Shown here one piece after another: positions 35,067 to 44,192 of a stretch of 64,000 bases of DNA (positions are counted from its first letter, which is position 1; each line of letters opens with the position of its first letter). The notes under the pieces were generated by a model. That model was not told the origin of the DNA, searched no databases, and worked only from the letters and a program-made list of their open reading frames with translations. The stretch comes from Ancylothrix sp. D3o. Its GTDB lineage: Bacteria > Cyanobacteriota > Cyanobacteriia > Cyanobacteriales > Oscillatoriaceae. The stretch is taken from positions 1 through 64,000 of the forward strand of contig NZ_JAMXEX010000016.1 of the NCBI RefSeq assembly GCF_025370775.1, read 5' to 3'. Both the position numbers and the translations under genes were made by a program.

Positions 35067-36725
35067 ATGCGAAAAAGTTATAAAGTAAGCGAATGCCAGC
35101 TAATTAAATTGTTAGCCAAAAGATTTTTTTTTATAAAAACTCTATTTTTTAAAAGATATTTTCGTCCAGCCAAATCTGTTAAAGCTAAGTCTGTAAAACC
35201 GCCTGTGCCGGCCAATGAAGACGACCGCCTAAAAGCGCTTGAACGCTATAATATCTTAGACACACCGGCAGAAGAAGCTTTTGATGATTTAACAGCGTTA
35301 GCGGCGTATATTTGTGGTACGCCGGTGGCTTTAATTAGTTTAGTGGATGCTAACCGGCAGTGGTTTAAATCAAAACTTGGTATTGATGCCACAGAAACCC
35401 CTAGGGATCTTGCTTTTTGTGCTTACACAATTCTCAATCCTAATGAGGTTTTAGTGGTTTCTGATGCCACACAAGATCAGAGATTTGCCGGCAACCCATT
35501 AGTAACTTCCGATCCCAATATTCGCTTTTATGCCGGCACTCCTTTAGTAACCCCCGATGGATTCCCTCTTGGATCACTTTGCACGATTGATAATACTCCT
35601 CGCAATCTTTCCCCAGAACAATTAGAAGCTTTGCAAAGATTAGGCCGGCAAGTTATCAGTCAAATGGAATTAAGGCTGAATTTAGCCAATTTAGAACGCA
35701 CCCTCCTACGCCAGCAACAAGTAGAAGAAAAACTGCGAGCTTCGGATGCCCAAATTGTTAACATAGTAGAAGGAATTACCGATGCTTTTTTTGCCCTTGA
35801 TCGTCATTGGCGTTTTACCTATGTGAACCAACAAGCTGCGGAAATATTGAAAAACGAACCAGAAACTTTGTTTGGAAAAGTTATTTGGGAGGAGTTTCCC
35901 GCTATGGTTAATTCCACTTTTTATCATCAATACTATAAAGCGGTTTCTAAACAAATGGGGGTTACATTTGAAGAATACTATGAGCCATTAAAACGCTGGT
36001 TTGAAGTTCGGGCCTTCCCCTCCTTAGATGGAATTTCGATTTTTTTTCACGATATTACTAAAAGGAAACGTTTAGAAAAAGCCCTACTTTCTGAAAAGAC
36101 AAAAACCGATAATTTACTTTTAAATATTTTACCTAAACCCATTGCCCAACGCTTAAAACAGGAACCAGGACTGATTGCAGAACGTTTTGAAGAAGTAACA
36201 ATTTTATTTGCTGATTTGGTAAATTTTACGCCTTTTTGCAGTAATCTTACGGCCACAGAAGTGGTGCTTTATCTTAACAAAATATTTTCCGTTTTTGATA
36301 TGTTGAGCGAACGCTATGGCTTGGAAAAAATTAAGACAATGGGCGATAGTTATATGGTGGCTGGCGGTTTGCCAATTGCCAAATTAGATCACGCTCAAGC
36401 AATTGCCGAAATGGCATTTGAAATGCTTCATGCGATTGAAGAATTCAATGCTCAAGAAAACACTGATTTAAAAATCAGAATTGGCATAAACACCGGCCCG
36501 GTTGTGGCAGGAGTAATTGGCACTAAAAAATTCATTTATGATTTGTGGGGAGATGCAGTGAATACAGCTTCACGGATGGAGTCTCAAGGAGTTATTGGCA
36601 GAATTCAGATTAGCCCTTCTACTTATGAATTGTTGCGCGATGAATATGAGGTTGAAGAACGGGGTTTTATTTATGTAAAAGGCAAGGGAGAAATGATGAC
36701 TTATTTGTTAGTTGGAAAAAAATAA
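35067..36725 (+). CDS. GAF-PAS class III adenylate cyclase
   Basis: A multi-domain cyclase of about 552 residues (569 if the TTG at 35016 is used; numbering below is from that TTG). Residues about 68-225 form a GAF domain (FDDLTALAAYICGTPVALIS), about 245-350 a PAS domain (ITDAFFALDRHWRFTYVNQQ), and about 385-560 the catalytic domain. Metal Asp400 (FADLVNFT) and Asp444 (GDSYM), base-selecting Lys440 and Asp509 (YDLWGD) match the adenylate, not guanylate, pattern, and the Asn-Arg pair is in NTASRM. The product should be cAMP, with activity tuned by whatever the GAF and PAS domains bind. The start at ATG 35067 is favoured by a GGAGG ahead; the first 50 residues are unusually basic. Confidence 0.85.
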   Translation: MRKSYKVSECQLIKLLAKRFFFIKTLFFKRYFRPAKSVKAKSVKPPVPANEDDRLKALERYNILDTPAEEAFDDLTALAAYICGTPVALISLVDANRQWFKSKLGIDATETPRDLAFCAYTILNPNEVLVVSDATQDQRFAGNPLVTSDPNIRFYAGTPLVTPDGFPLGSLCTIDNTPRNLSPEQLEALQRLGRQVISQMELRLNLANLERTLLRQQQVEEKLRASDAQIVNIVEGITDAFFALDRHWRFTYVNQQAAEILKNEPETLFGKVIWEEFPAMVNSTFYHQYYKAVSKQMGVTFEEYYEPLKRWFEVRAFPSLDGISIFFHDITKRKRLEKALLSEKTKTDNLLLNILPKPIAQRLKQEPGLIAERFEEVTILFADLVNFTPFCSNLTATEVVLYLNKIFSVFDMLSERYGLEKIKTMGDSYMVAGGLPIAKLDHAQAIAEMAFEMLHAIEEFNAQENTDLKIRIGINTGPVVAGVIGTKKFIYDLWGDAVNTASRMESQGVIGRIQISPSTYELLRDEYEVEERGFIYVKGKGEMMTYLLVGKK

Positions 36726-36735
36726 ACATGATAGG

Positions 36736-36768
36736 AGAAACCCAGCTTTTTGTCAAAACCGGGTTTCT
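36736..36768 (+). terminator. AGAAACCC/GGGTTTCT hairpin
   Basis: A perfect 8-bp stem (36736-36743 with 36761-36768) just 10 bp after the cyclase stop and 13 bp before the ChaB stop on the other strand. It belongs to the AAACCCGG hairpin family and probably ends both transcripts. Confidence 0.6.
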
Positions 36769-36781
36769 GAGAAATGAAATA

Positions 36782-37027
36782 TTAATTTCCGCCAGACTGT
36801 ACAGATTTATGCGAAATGTTGCTGACATCTGGTTTGCGGTGCCAGCAGCCATCTTCTCCTTGAGCGTAGGCGTAGGATACGGTGTTCCACGCAACGGAGC
36901 GGGCGCCGTCTTCATCTAAACCGTCTCTGCGAGCGCTGCTAAAGGCGGCTTTGTAGATGTTTTCGGAACCATCTAATAGTTTGCCCTGCAAGTCTGAGGG
37001 CACGTCTTCCATGTGTTTTTGTTCCAT
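36782..37027 (-). CDS. chaB: ChaB family protein
   Basis: A small acidic/basic protein of about 81 residues of the ChaB family. The pattern is VPSDLQGKLLDGSENIYKAA, then SSARRDGLDEDGARSVAWNT and YAQGEDGCWH, close to the E. coli protein's IYKEAFNSA...AHKVAWAAV...Y. ChaB was named as a regulator of the ChaA cation antiporter; the cyanobacterial copies are associated with other genes and their role is unknown. ATG 37027 is chosen because GGAGTG lies eight bases upstream, although the frame is open to 37036. A CAX antiporter is 5 kb away but not adjacent. Confidence 0.75.
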   Translation of the reverse strand: MEQKHMEDVPSDLQGKLLDGSENIYKAAFSSARRDGLDEDGARSVAWNTVSYAYAQGEDGCWHRKPDVSNISHKSVQSGGN

Positions 37028-37296
37028 AAAATGCACTCCATTTGTTTTGTTAACCAGGGATGATTGTAATGAGTAAATGTAGGCTGTTTCCTCTTTCTTT
37101 GGGGGGGTTATAGAGGCGAGTTATCTCTGCCGGTGGCATGATAATCTTTGGTTGTTGAGGTTGTTTGTTGTGCGGATTATATTTTTGTTTCTGCTGAAAT
37201 TGTTGGGGTTGGTTTCGGGATTTGCTTTTGCAGTTGGGGAAGGTTAAAGTTTTGCTGTTGGCATAAAAATATTGATACTGACAGCGGGTACTTTAA

Positions 37297-37833
37297 TTAT
37301 TTTGATGCCGAGTGCGTGGCAATATTCAAAGAAATGTCATAAACCATTTGTTCCGGCGCTACCTGACACGCAGAAATCGGTTGATTCTCTGGACATTTGG
37401 CATTTTCAGAAGGATTTGTTTCTACTTTCAATAAAGCCAAATTGTTGCCTTTGCGAAAACCCCGCTGTTTGCCGGTGGGGCTATCTGCCGCATAATTATT
37501 ATCGGGTTGCCAGCCTTGATCTGTTAACATTGTTTCTAAATCTTTTGCCACTTGATTGATGCTTTGAAAATTTTGGCCGGTGCCGGCGGTAATGAGCAAA
37601 CAACCCGTGCCTTTTTCGCCGGTGCGTGTATCATTAAAAGGCGCAACATTTCCCAAGACACGCACTTTCAAAACCTGATTCATTTCTTGACGCATTTTAC
37701 CACATTCAGCCACCGGCACAGGTTGATAAGTTTCGGCCTCTTCCGCACCGGCGCTTTGTAAATTTGAAACAAAAAAAGAGCCGGTAATCACTACAAAAAA
37801 TGCAATTCTGTTGAAAAATTTAGCTGACAACAT
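37297..37833 (-). CDS. Secreted protein of unknown function
   Basis: A 178-residue protein with a clear signal peptide (FFNRIAFFVVITGSFFVSNLQSAGA). The mature part carries four Cys (around AECGKMRQ, GTGCLLI, AKCPENQ and SACQVAP), which could form two disulphides in the periplasm. I do not recognise a family. An ordinary monocistronic gene with the first upstream neighbour about 180 bp away across a repeat. No lipobox. Confidence 0.6.
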   Translation of the reverse strand: MLSAKFFNRIAFFVVITGSFFVSNLQSAGAEEAETYQPVPVAECGKMRQEMNQVLKVRVLGNVAPFNDTRTGEKGTGCLLITAGTGQNFQSINQVAKDLETMLTDQGWQPDNNYAADSPTGKQRGFRKGNNLALLKVETNPSENAKCPENQPISACQVAPEQMVYDISLNIATHSASK

Positions 37834-37932
37834 AGTTACGAGTAGATTGTTTTAAATTCAAACTCAACCTAAACAACTATAACATCAAACTTCATAAAAA
37901 AACATCCCAAACCCAGAAAAAAGCAGAAAAAC

Positions 37933-37966
37933 CATCTGCGTTCATCTGCGTTCATCTGCGGTTAAA
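37933..37966. repeat. STRR (reverse orientation)
   Basis: CATCTGCGTTCATCTGCG twice over and ending GCGGTTAAAA, the reverse-complement form of the GATGAACGCA repeat. Between the secreted protein gene's start and the glnQ stop. Confidence 0.75.
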
Positions 37967-38010
37967 AAATCTTAAATCCTCGCCAGCCTAAACCCCAAAA
38001 AAATCCCCCC

Positions 38011-38763
38011 TTACGCAGCCCGAAACCGGCTTAAAAACATCCTTAAACGGTCACTTTCAGGATGATTTAAAACCTCCCGCGCCGGCCCTTCTTCTTCGAT
38101 TTTCCCTTGATGTAAAAAAATTACTCTGTCAGCAACCTCGCGGGCAAATTGCATTTCATGGGTAACAACCACCATCGTCATCCCATCTTCTGCTAATTGC
38201 TGCATAACTCGTAAAACTTCCCCCACCAATTCAGGATCGAGAGCACTGGTTGGTTCATCAAATAACATAATATTTGGATTGACGCATAAACTGCGAGCAA
38301 TAGCAACTCGTTGTTTTTGGCCGCCTGAAAGTTGTTCAGGATAAAAATTAGCTTTTTCTGACAATCCCACTTTTTCTAAATAAACTCTCGCTTGCTGGAC
38401 GCTTTCGTGACGCGATTTATTTTGCACTTTTTGAGGCGCTAAAATTAAATTTTCTAAAACAGTCAAGTGAGGGAATAAATTAAATTGTTGAAACACCATC
38501 CCTACTCGTGTGCGGAGTTGGCGTAGTCGAGTAAGATTAAGCTTTGAGTGGGATAAATCGACACCGGCAACGGAAAGATAACCCCCATCAATAGTTTCTA
38601 GGCAATTAAAACAACGCAGGAGGGTACTTTTGCCACATCCAGAGGAACCAATCACCGCGACAACTTCACCTTTGTTGATACTGCCGGTGATGCCTTGCAA
38701 AACTTTTAGGGAACCGTAGTTTTTTTCTAAACTATCAAAAACGATAAGAGGATCATTAGACAT
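38011..38763 (-). CDS. glnQ: Polar amino-acid ABC transporter, ATP-binding subunit
   Basis: A 250-residue ATPase of the GlnQ/HisP type. Walker A is [11 protein letters not shown], the signature [15 protein letters not shown], Walker [13 protein letters not shown], and the switch His is in VVVTHEM. The Q-loop is [13 protein letters not shown]. It powers import of glutamine or another polar amino acid together with the divergent fusion protein gene on the plus strand. The two genes start within about 30 bp of each other, so their promoters must overlap or lie inside each other's coding region. Confidence 0.9.
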   Translation of the reverse strand: MSNDPLIVFDSLEKNYGSLKVLQGITGSINKGEVVAVIGSSGCGKSTLLRCFNCLETIDGGYLSVAGVDLSHSKLNLTRLRQLRTRVGMVFQQFNLFPHLTVLENLILAPQKVQNKSRHESVQQARVYLEKVGLSEKANFYPEQLSGGQKQRVAIARSLCVNPNIMLFDEPTSALDPELVGEVLRVMQQLAEDGMTMVVVTHEMQFAREVADRVIFLHQGKIEEEGPAREVLNHPESDRLRMFLSRFRAA

Positions 38764-38793
38764 TGGAATTGCGTTTATTTGCAGGAGTTAAAC

Positions 38794-40311
38794 ATGAGAA
38801 AATTAAGTTTGATTATAGCAGGTCGTCAAGTGGCGCGGGTTTTGGCAATATTTTTTGCTTGCTTAATGCTCACCGGCTGCACTTTTTCGCTGAATTCGGC
38901 GGCGAAACTTTCCGAAATTGTTACGGTGGCAACAGAACCGGCTTTTCCGCCTTTTGAGTTTCAATCTGCCGGCGGCGAATTACAAGGCTTTGATATTGAT
39001 TTAATGCAAGAAATTGGCAAAGCGGGGAAATTTGGAGTAAAGTTTCAAAGTTTGCCTTTTGATGGGATTATTCCTGCTTTGCAAGCCGGCACGGTTGATG
39101 CGGCAATTAGTGCGATTACGATTAGCAAAGAACGGCTAAATACGATATCTTTTTCTCGCCCTTATTTTAAAGCCGGTTTGGCGATTGCCGTCCGCAACAA
39201 CAATAATAAAATTACAAGTTTAGAGAGTTTAAAGAATAAACTTATTGCCGTACAAATTGGCACCACCGGCGCGGAAACAGCCAAAACTATCACTGGGGCA
39301 AAAATTCGCACGTTTGACTCAGCGCCTCTGGCTTTGCAAGAGTTAGTAAATGGCAATGTAGAGGCGGTAATTAATGATGGGCCGGTGACACTTTATGCGA
39401 TAAAAACCGGCAATCTCAAAGGCATTAAAGTTGTCAGTCAATTGTTGACAGAGGAATATTATGGCATCGCCACTGCCAAAAACTCCCCCAACCTCAGCCG
39501 CATCAATCAAGGCTTAACGAAAGTGTTGGAAACCGGCACTTATTCGCAAATTTATCAAAAATGGTTTAATAGCCAACCGCCTGACTTGCCGGTTTCTTTA
39601 GCTTTGGCGGAATCTCAAGCAAAAAAAGGCACATTTTTTAGTGTGTTTTTATCATCGCTTCCACCCTTATTGCAAGGAGCTTTAATTACCTTGCAAATCA
39701 CAGCTTTTTCGGTTTTTTTAGGAATGATTTTCGGCTGTTTAATTGGGATTTTGCGTTTGTCATCTTCGCGGCCATTAAGGATATTGGCGCGAGTCTATAT
39801 TGATTTTTTCCGGGGGACACCGTTACTGGTGCAAATTTTTATGATTTATTTTGGCTTACCGGCTTTAATTCAAGAGTTTGGAATTACTTTCAGCTTTGAA
39901 AGATTGCCGGCGGCGGTATTAGCATTAAGCCTGAATAGTGCCGCTTATATTGCAGAAATTGTGCGGGCCGGTATTCAATCAATTGAACCAGGACAAACCG
40001 AAGCGGCAATATCATTAGGATTGGGGCCGGTGCAAACTCTGCGATATGTAATTTTTCCCCAAGCATTGCGGCGAATGCTACCGCCGTTAGGAAATGAATT
40101 TATAACCCTTTTGAAAGATACAAGTTTAGTTGCAGTGATTGGTTTTGAAGAGTTATTTCGACGCGGACAATTAATTGTCGCTGAAAATTATCGGTCTTTT
40201 GAAATTTATGCAATGGTGGCCTTAGTTTATTTAGCTTTGACTTTGTTATCTTCCCAAGCATTTACGCGGCTGGAAATTTTGATGAATCCGGTTCGTAATA
40301 AGAAAGAATGA
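38794..40311 (+). CDS. Fused periplasmic binding protein and permease of a polar amino-acid ABC transporter
   Basis: A 505-residue fusion of GlnH-like and GlnP-like parts. A lipobox (LMLTGC, Cys29) anchors the N-terminus. The binding domain (about residues 35-270) shows VATEPAFPPFEFQSAGGELQ and GFDIDLMQEIGK. The permease domain (about 285-500) has five helices with the EAA-type loop in GPVQTLRYVIFPQALRRMLPPLGNEF. Such fusions occur across cyanobacteria and replace two separate subunits. It works with GlnQ encoded divergently. The start ATG 38794 has CAGGAG eight bases ahead; the upstream TTG 38779 is less likely. Confidence 0.9.
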   Translation: MRKLSLIIAGRQVARVLAIFFACLMLTGCTFSLNSAAKLSEIVTVATEPAFPPFEFQSAGGELQGFDIDLMQEIGKAGKFGVKFQSLPFDGIIPALQAGTVDAAISAITISKERLNTISFSRPYFKAGLAIAVRNNNNKITSLESLKNKLIAVQIGTTGAETAKTITGAKIRTFDSAPLALQELVNGNVEAVINDGPVTLYAIKTGNLKGIKVVSQLLTEEYYGIATAKNSPNLSRINQGLTKVLETGTYSQIYQKWFNSQPPDLPVSLALAESQAKKGTFFSVFLSSLPPLLQGALITLQITAFSVFLGMIFGCLIGILRLSSSRPLRILARVYIDFFRGTPLLVQIFMIYFGLPALIQEFGITFSFERLPAAVLALSLNSAAYIAEIVRAGIQSIEPGQTEAAISLGLGPVQTLRYVIFPQALRRMLPPLGNEFITLLKDTSLVAVIGFEELFRRGQLIVAENYRSFEIYAMVALVYLALTLLSSQAFTRLEILMNPVRNKKE

Positions 40312-40473
40312 GGTATATAAACCCGGTTTCTCTAAGAAAGCAACTTTCAAAAACCAGCGCCACTCCAAAATAAATCCCCCACCAGAGGGGAGTTGTTATC
40401 TTCTTTTAGATAGATGAACATGAGCGCGACATTGGGGCAAAGTGAGGTTGTAAATTCTTTTGAGGAAAAGCTT

Positions 40474-40707
40474 ATGGCTATCAACGATTCTGCACAACCG
40501 ATTGCCAACCTGGAGTATGATTTACTCACCGTGTTGCACAACAAAGCCGAGGCCGCCAAAGCCTACGAAACTTATATTCAAGATGCCGAACAAACAGGCT
40601 CACAACCTTGCGCCGAATTATTCCGCAAACTGCAACAACAAGACTTAAAGCAAGCGCAAGAAATCCGCGAACATTTGCAACAAGTGATGGCACACGGTAA
40701 GATGTAA
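40474..40707 (+). CDS. Small helical cyanobacterial protein, unknown function
   Basis: A 77-residue, probably all-helical protein (ANLEYDLLTVLHNKAEAAKA followed by YETYIQDAEQ and a helix near LFRKLQQQDLKQAQ). It resembles a small family seen in cyanobacteria with a ferritin-like pair of helices, but no iron-binding ExxH motif is present, so I give no function. ATG 40474 has GAGG nine bases ahead and starts the conserved part; the frame is also open from ATG 40414. It stands alone between the transporter and lysozyme genes. Confidence 0.6.
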   Translation: MAINDSAQPIANLEYDLLTVLHNKAEAAKAYETYIQDAEQTGSQPCAELFRKLQQQDLKQAQEIREHLQQVMAHGKM

Positions 40708-41001
40708 AGTTTGGAAACCTGGCCGGATTTGAGAAAAAAACGCCGGGGGAAAAAGCCATAAACTAAACTGAAAAACGCTTTTATCCCCCTAAAAGATTAG
40801 TTTTTTTTTAGCAAATCTCCCCAAAAGTTCCAAAAAGCGCTAAAATCGTGGGGATCATTGTGTAGAAAGGATTTTAAGCAACGCTCAGGAGTGCAAACAT
40901 CGGCTTGAACACAAACATATTCGAGAGGAAAGGATACCGGTCAGCCGGCGCTACTTTCGAGTTTGTAAGACAAGCCTGTCTACAGGAGAGGAGAGAACGG
41001 A

Positions 41002-41994
41002 ATGTACATTGAACAGCAAACCCGCAGATATGCGACGGTCGGCTATTTTGACAATGAATTAATTCATAATTGGGTGCGCCGAAAGCGTCCCCATCAGCGG
41101 CGGTTTTACTGGCTATTAGCAAAACAATTTCAATTGTTTATCGAGAAACCTTTAGCAGAAGTCGGTTTAGGAGATATCAAAGCTTTTGCGAGTTCACAAA
41201 CTTTGCAGAAAATTCCCCATCGCCAAATAGCAAAAAATATTGCTGCCATAAAATCTTTAATGACTTTTGGCTACCAAACCGGCAGTTTACCCATCAATAT
41301 TAGTCCGACGGAATGGCAGGAACTTAGGTTAAGAAAAAGACCTATCCAAAAGAAACCACAGCGGAAATTTAACCTGCCTTTAGCTTTAGGAGTGTGGTTT
41401 TTAGCGGCAGCAATTCCCCTATTAATCTTAAGCAAATTGCAACCAAGCCAGAGAGTTTTTACCTTAGTAAGAAGTTGGAATACACCGGCAATTCCGGAAC
41501 CTAGCGAAGTGTACGCACAAAACGAATCATTAAAAAATCCGAATATCAAAGCTTTTTTAGATACCATTGCTCAAGCCGAAGGAACGTCGGGCCCAGAGGG
41601 TTATCGCACAATCTTTGCGGGGGAAACTTTCAGCGATTACAGCAGGCACCCGGACGAGGTAAAATGCGCTTATTCCAACGGAAGAAGACTTTGCTCAAGT
41701 GCGGCGGGAAGATATCAATTTTTAAAACCGACTTTTGACCGTTTGCAAAAGAAACTTAATCTCCCAGATTTTAGCCCGCAATCACAAGATTTAGCCGCCT
41801 TAGAATTGATTCGAGAAGAAGGCGCTGTAGAAGATATAAAGGCGGGAAATATTCAAAAAGCCCTCAAAAAAGTTTCAGCAATTTGGGTACATATTGAGGG
41901 GGCCGGTTACGGTCAGCCAGAGCATTCTTTAGATAAATTAGAGGCAATTTATCAGACACACCGGCAAAAATATGAGTTGAGTAAGGCGGAATGA
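41002..41994 (+). CDS. Membrane-anchored lambda-R-like lysozyme with an integrase-like N-terminal domain
   Basis: A 330-residue three-part protein. Residues 18-100 resemble the SAM-like core-binding domain of tyrosine recombinases (KQFQLFIEKPLAEVGLGDIK, then KNIAAIKSLMTFGYQTGSL). A basic stretch (residues 110-123) precedes one membrane helix (126-145), predicting the N-terminus inside. Residues 181-330 match phage lambda R endolysin (GH104 transglycosylase): QAEGTSG with the likely catalytic Glu193, FSDYSRHP, SSAAGRYQFLKPTFDRL, FSPQSQDLAAL and EGAGYGQPEH. The lysozyme would face the periplasm and the DNA-binding-like part the cytoplasm. There is no recombinase catalytic domain. AGGAG precedes the start. 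An unusual architecture. Confidence 0.75.
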   Translation: MYIEQQTRRYATVGYFDNELIHNWVRRKRPHQRRFYWLLAKQFQLFIEKPLAEVGLGDIKAFASSQTLQKIPHRQIAKNIAAIKSLMTFGYQTGSLPINISPTEWQELRLRKRPIQKKPQRKFNLPLALGVWFLAAAIPLLILSKLQPSQRVFTLVRSWNTPAIPEPSEVYAQNESLKNPNIKAFLDTIAQAEGTSGPEGYRTIFAGETFSDYSRHPDEVKCAYSNGRRLCSSAAGRYQFLKPTFDRLQKKLNLPDFSPQSQDLAALELIREEGAVEDIKAGNIQKALKKVSAIWVHIEGAGYGQPEHSLDKLEAIYQTHRQKYELSKAE

Positions 41995-42104
41995 GGAGAA
42001 TTAGTGATTAGCGAGTAATTTTGGCGTGGCACATTATGGGCAGTTTTTGGTGGGCAGAGCCCACCGTAGTTTTTACTGCTCAGAGGGGTGGGGGAGAAGT
42101 GAAA

Positions 42105-43667
42105 TTACTCTTTCACCGGCCTCATTGTTGGGAACATGATAATATCTCGAATGCTTTGAGTATTGGTTAACAACATCACCAGACGGTCAACTCCTATGCC
42201 CATACCGGCACAATTTGGCATACCGAGTGATAAAGCCTCGATAAATTCCTCATCCATTGGGTGTGCTTCGTCATCACCGGCATATTTTTGAGCGAGTTGT
42301 TCTTCAAAGCGTTTTTGTTGTTCTTTCGGGTCGTTTAATTCCGAGAAACCATTGGAATATTCAGTGCCGGCAATAAACAATTCAAAACGTTCGACAAAAC
42401 CCGGTTTATCGCGGTGTTTTTTGGCAAGAGGACTGACTTCTACAGGGAAATCAATAATAAACGTAGGTTCCATTAAACTCGGTTGAACAAGTTTATCAAA
42501 AACGGTGTATAAAACATAGCCAAGACTTTGTTTTTCGAGGTTGGAAAAAGTCAGCCCTTTTGCTTCAGCAGCGGCAATTGCTTCTGATAATTGAATATTA
42601 TCAAAATCAATGCCGGTTTCATCTTTGATGGCTTCTACCATTGTTTTAACTTGCCAATGGGTGCCGGTGAAGCCGGGGTATTTTTGGCTGTGGTCGTATT
42701 TACGTTCGAGGCTGATGGTTTGACCTTGATATTCGATTTCTTTTTGGTCGCCAAAGATCGTTTCGGCGCTGTAGCAGATTAGGTCTTCAACAACCGTTAA
42801 AATGTCGAAATAATCGGCGTAAGTTTGATAAGCTTCAATCGTCGTAAATTCTGGGTTATGGGTGCTATCGATGCCCTCATTTCGGAACACTCTGCCAAGC
42901 TCAAATACACGCTCAAAGCCTCCACAAATTGCCCGTTTCAAGAACAATTCCGGGGCAATTCTCAGATATAAATCCACATCTAAAGCATTGTGGTGAGTAA
43001 CAAATGGTCTGGCTGCGGCACCACCATAAATAGCTTGTAAGGTGGGAGTTTCTATTTCGTAAAAGCCCTTTTGTACCAGGTAGGTGCGGAGGCTTTGAAC
43101 AATGCGAGAACGAGTTTGAAATCTTTGGAAAGATTCGCGGTTGCCGGCTAAGTCCATTTCCCGGTGCCGGCGGCAAGTTTCGGGGTCATTTACGCCATAA
43201 TAAGCGTCGGGAAATTGAATGGTTGCTTTTGATAAAACGAGCAATTCTGTGACTTGTAGGGAAAGTTCACCGCGTTGGGTGCGACATCCAATACCAACTA
43301 CGCCGATAAAGTCGCCGACGTCGAGGAGTTTTTTGATTTGATCGAAGGATAAACCATGCTCGCCGGTGACGAGGTTTTTTTCGATTTTAAGTTGTATTTT
43401 GCCGCTGCTGTCGGTGAGATCAATAAAGCATATTTTACCGCTGTCGCGTTTGGAGGTGATGCGTCCGCAAGCGCTGAGGGGTTTTTCTTCAGGATCGGCT
43501 TGTCCGTTTTGGAGTTCTTTGCCTGGTTGGTTAAAGAGTTCGTGTATTTGTTGGGTGGTATGGCTGCGCCGGTAGGCTTGGCTGGGGTAGGGTTCGATGC
43601 CAAGTTTGCGTAGTTCTTCGATTTTTTGGGATCTAACTTCGGCTTCGCTCCGGGTTGGGGTGGTCAT
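42105..43667 (-). CDS. lysS: Lysyl-tRNA synthetase, class II
   Basis: A 520-residue class II enzyme that charges tRNA-Lys. The N-terminal OB-fold anticodon-binding domain (ACGRITSKRDSGKICFIDLT) is followed by the catalytic core. Motif 2 is RVFELGRVFRNEGIDSTHNP and motif 3 is GMGIGVDRLVMLL near the C-terminus. The length and layout are normal. It is an essential single gene, divergent from the histidine kinase genes across a 525-bp non-coding region. Confidence 0.97.
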   Translation of the reverse strand: MTTPTRSEAEVRSQKIEELRKLGIEPYPSQAYRRSHTTQQIHELFNQPGKELQNGQADPEEKPLSACGRITSKRDSGKICFIDLTDSSGKIQLKIEKNLVTGEHGLSFDQIKKLLDVGDFIGVVGIGCRTQRGELSLQVTELLVLSKATIQFPDAYYGVNDPETCRRHREMDLAGNRESFQRFQTRSRIVQSLRTYLVQKGFYEIETPTLQAIYGGAAARPFVTHHNALDVDLYLRIAPELFLKRAICGGFERVFELGRVFRNEGIDSTHNPEFTTIEAYQTYADYFDILTVVEDLICYSAETIFGDQKEIEYQGQTISLERKYDHSQKYPGFTGTHWQVKTMVEAIKDETGIDFDNIQLSEAIAAAEAKGLTFSNLEKQSLGYVLYTVFDKLVQPSLMEPTFIIDFPVEVSPLAKKHRDKPGFVERFELFIAGTEYSNGFSELNDPKEQQKRFEEQLAQKYAGDDEAHPMDEEFIEALSLGMPNCAGMGIGVDRLVMLLTNTQSIRDIIMFPTMRPVKE

Positions 43668-44192
43668 CCGTTCTTGTTTTAGTGAAGGTAAGACGTTTTA
43701 TCTTATCATAAGTTTTGCTTTGGGTTAACATAGTAACAAAAACTGCCTAAAAAGTTACTGTTGTTAATGTTTAATAGCCAGGTTTATTGTATTTACAAAA
43801 TTCGGTTTTTTTTGCTATTAAATCTACAAAATATACCCACCACTTAATTTATTTAAAAGATAATATCTAGTTATTGTTTAAAAATTAATAAAAACCAAAT
43901 TTGCTTGATTATTCACAGGCGGAGTATCTGGCTTTAAATTGATTTTTAACTAAGGGGAAAAACCGCATTTTTCTAACAAGTGCTGGGTTTGACCCCCAAG
44001 ACAATCTTTGTTTATTATTAAATCTAATAAAAATTGTCAAGGTCTATAAACAAGAAGTTTCATAAAAATACAGTTTGTGCTTGCTTCAGCCCCAAATTTG
44101 CCTAAATAGCCAAATATTTTTATAATGAAAGATATTTTCAGAAAACCTTAACCCATCAACCACACCCCGGCATTTTTACTATTTATTAAAAT
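43668..44192. other. Divergent intergenic region (lysS / kinases)
   Basis: 525 bp of AT-rich DNA with no gene. Similar short words recur, such as ATTAAATCTA at about 43818 and 44017. The promoters of lysS and the kinase operon must both lie here. Confidence 0.4.
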
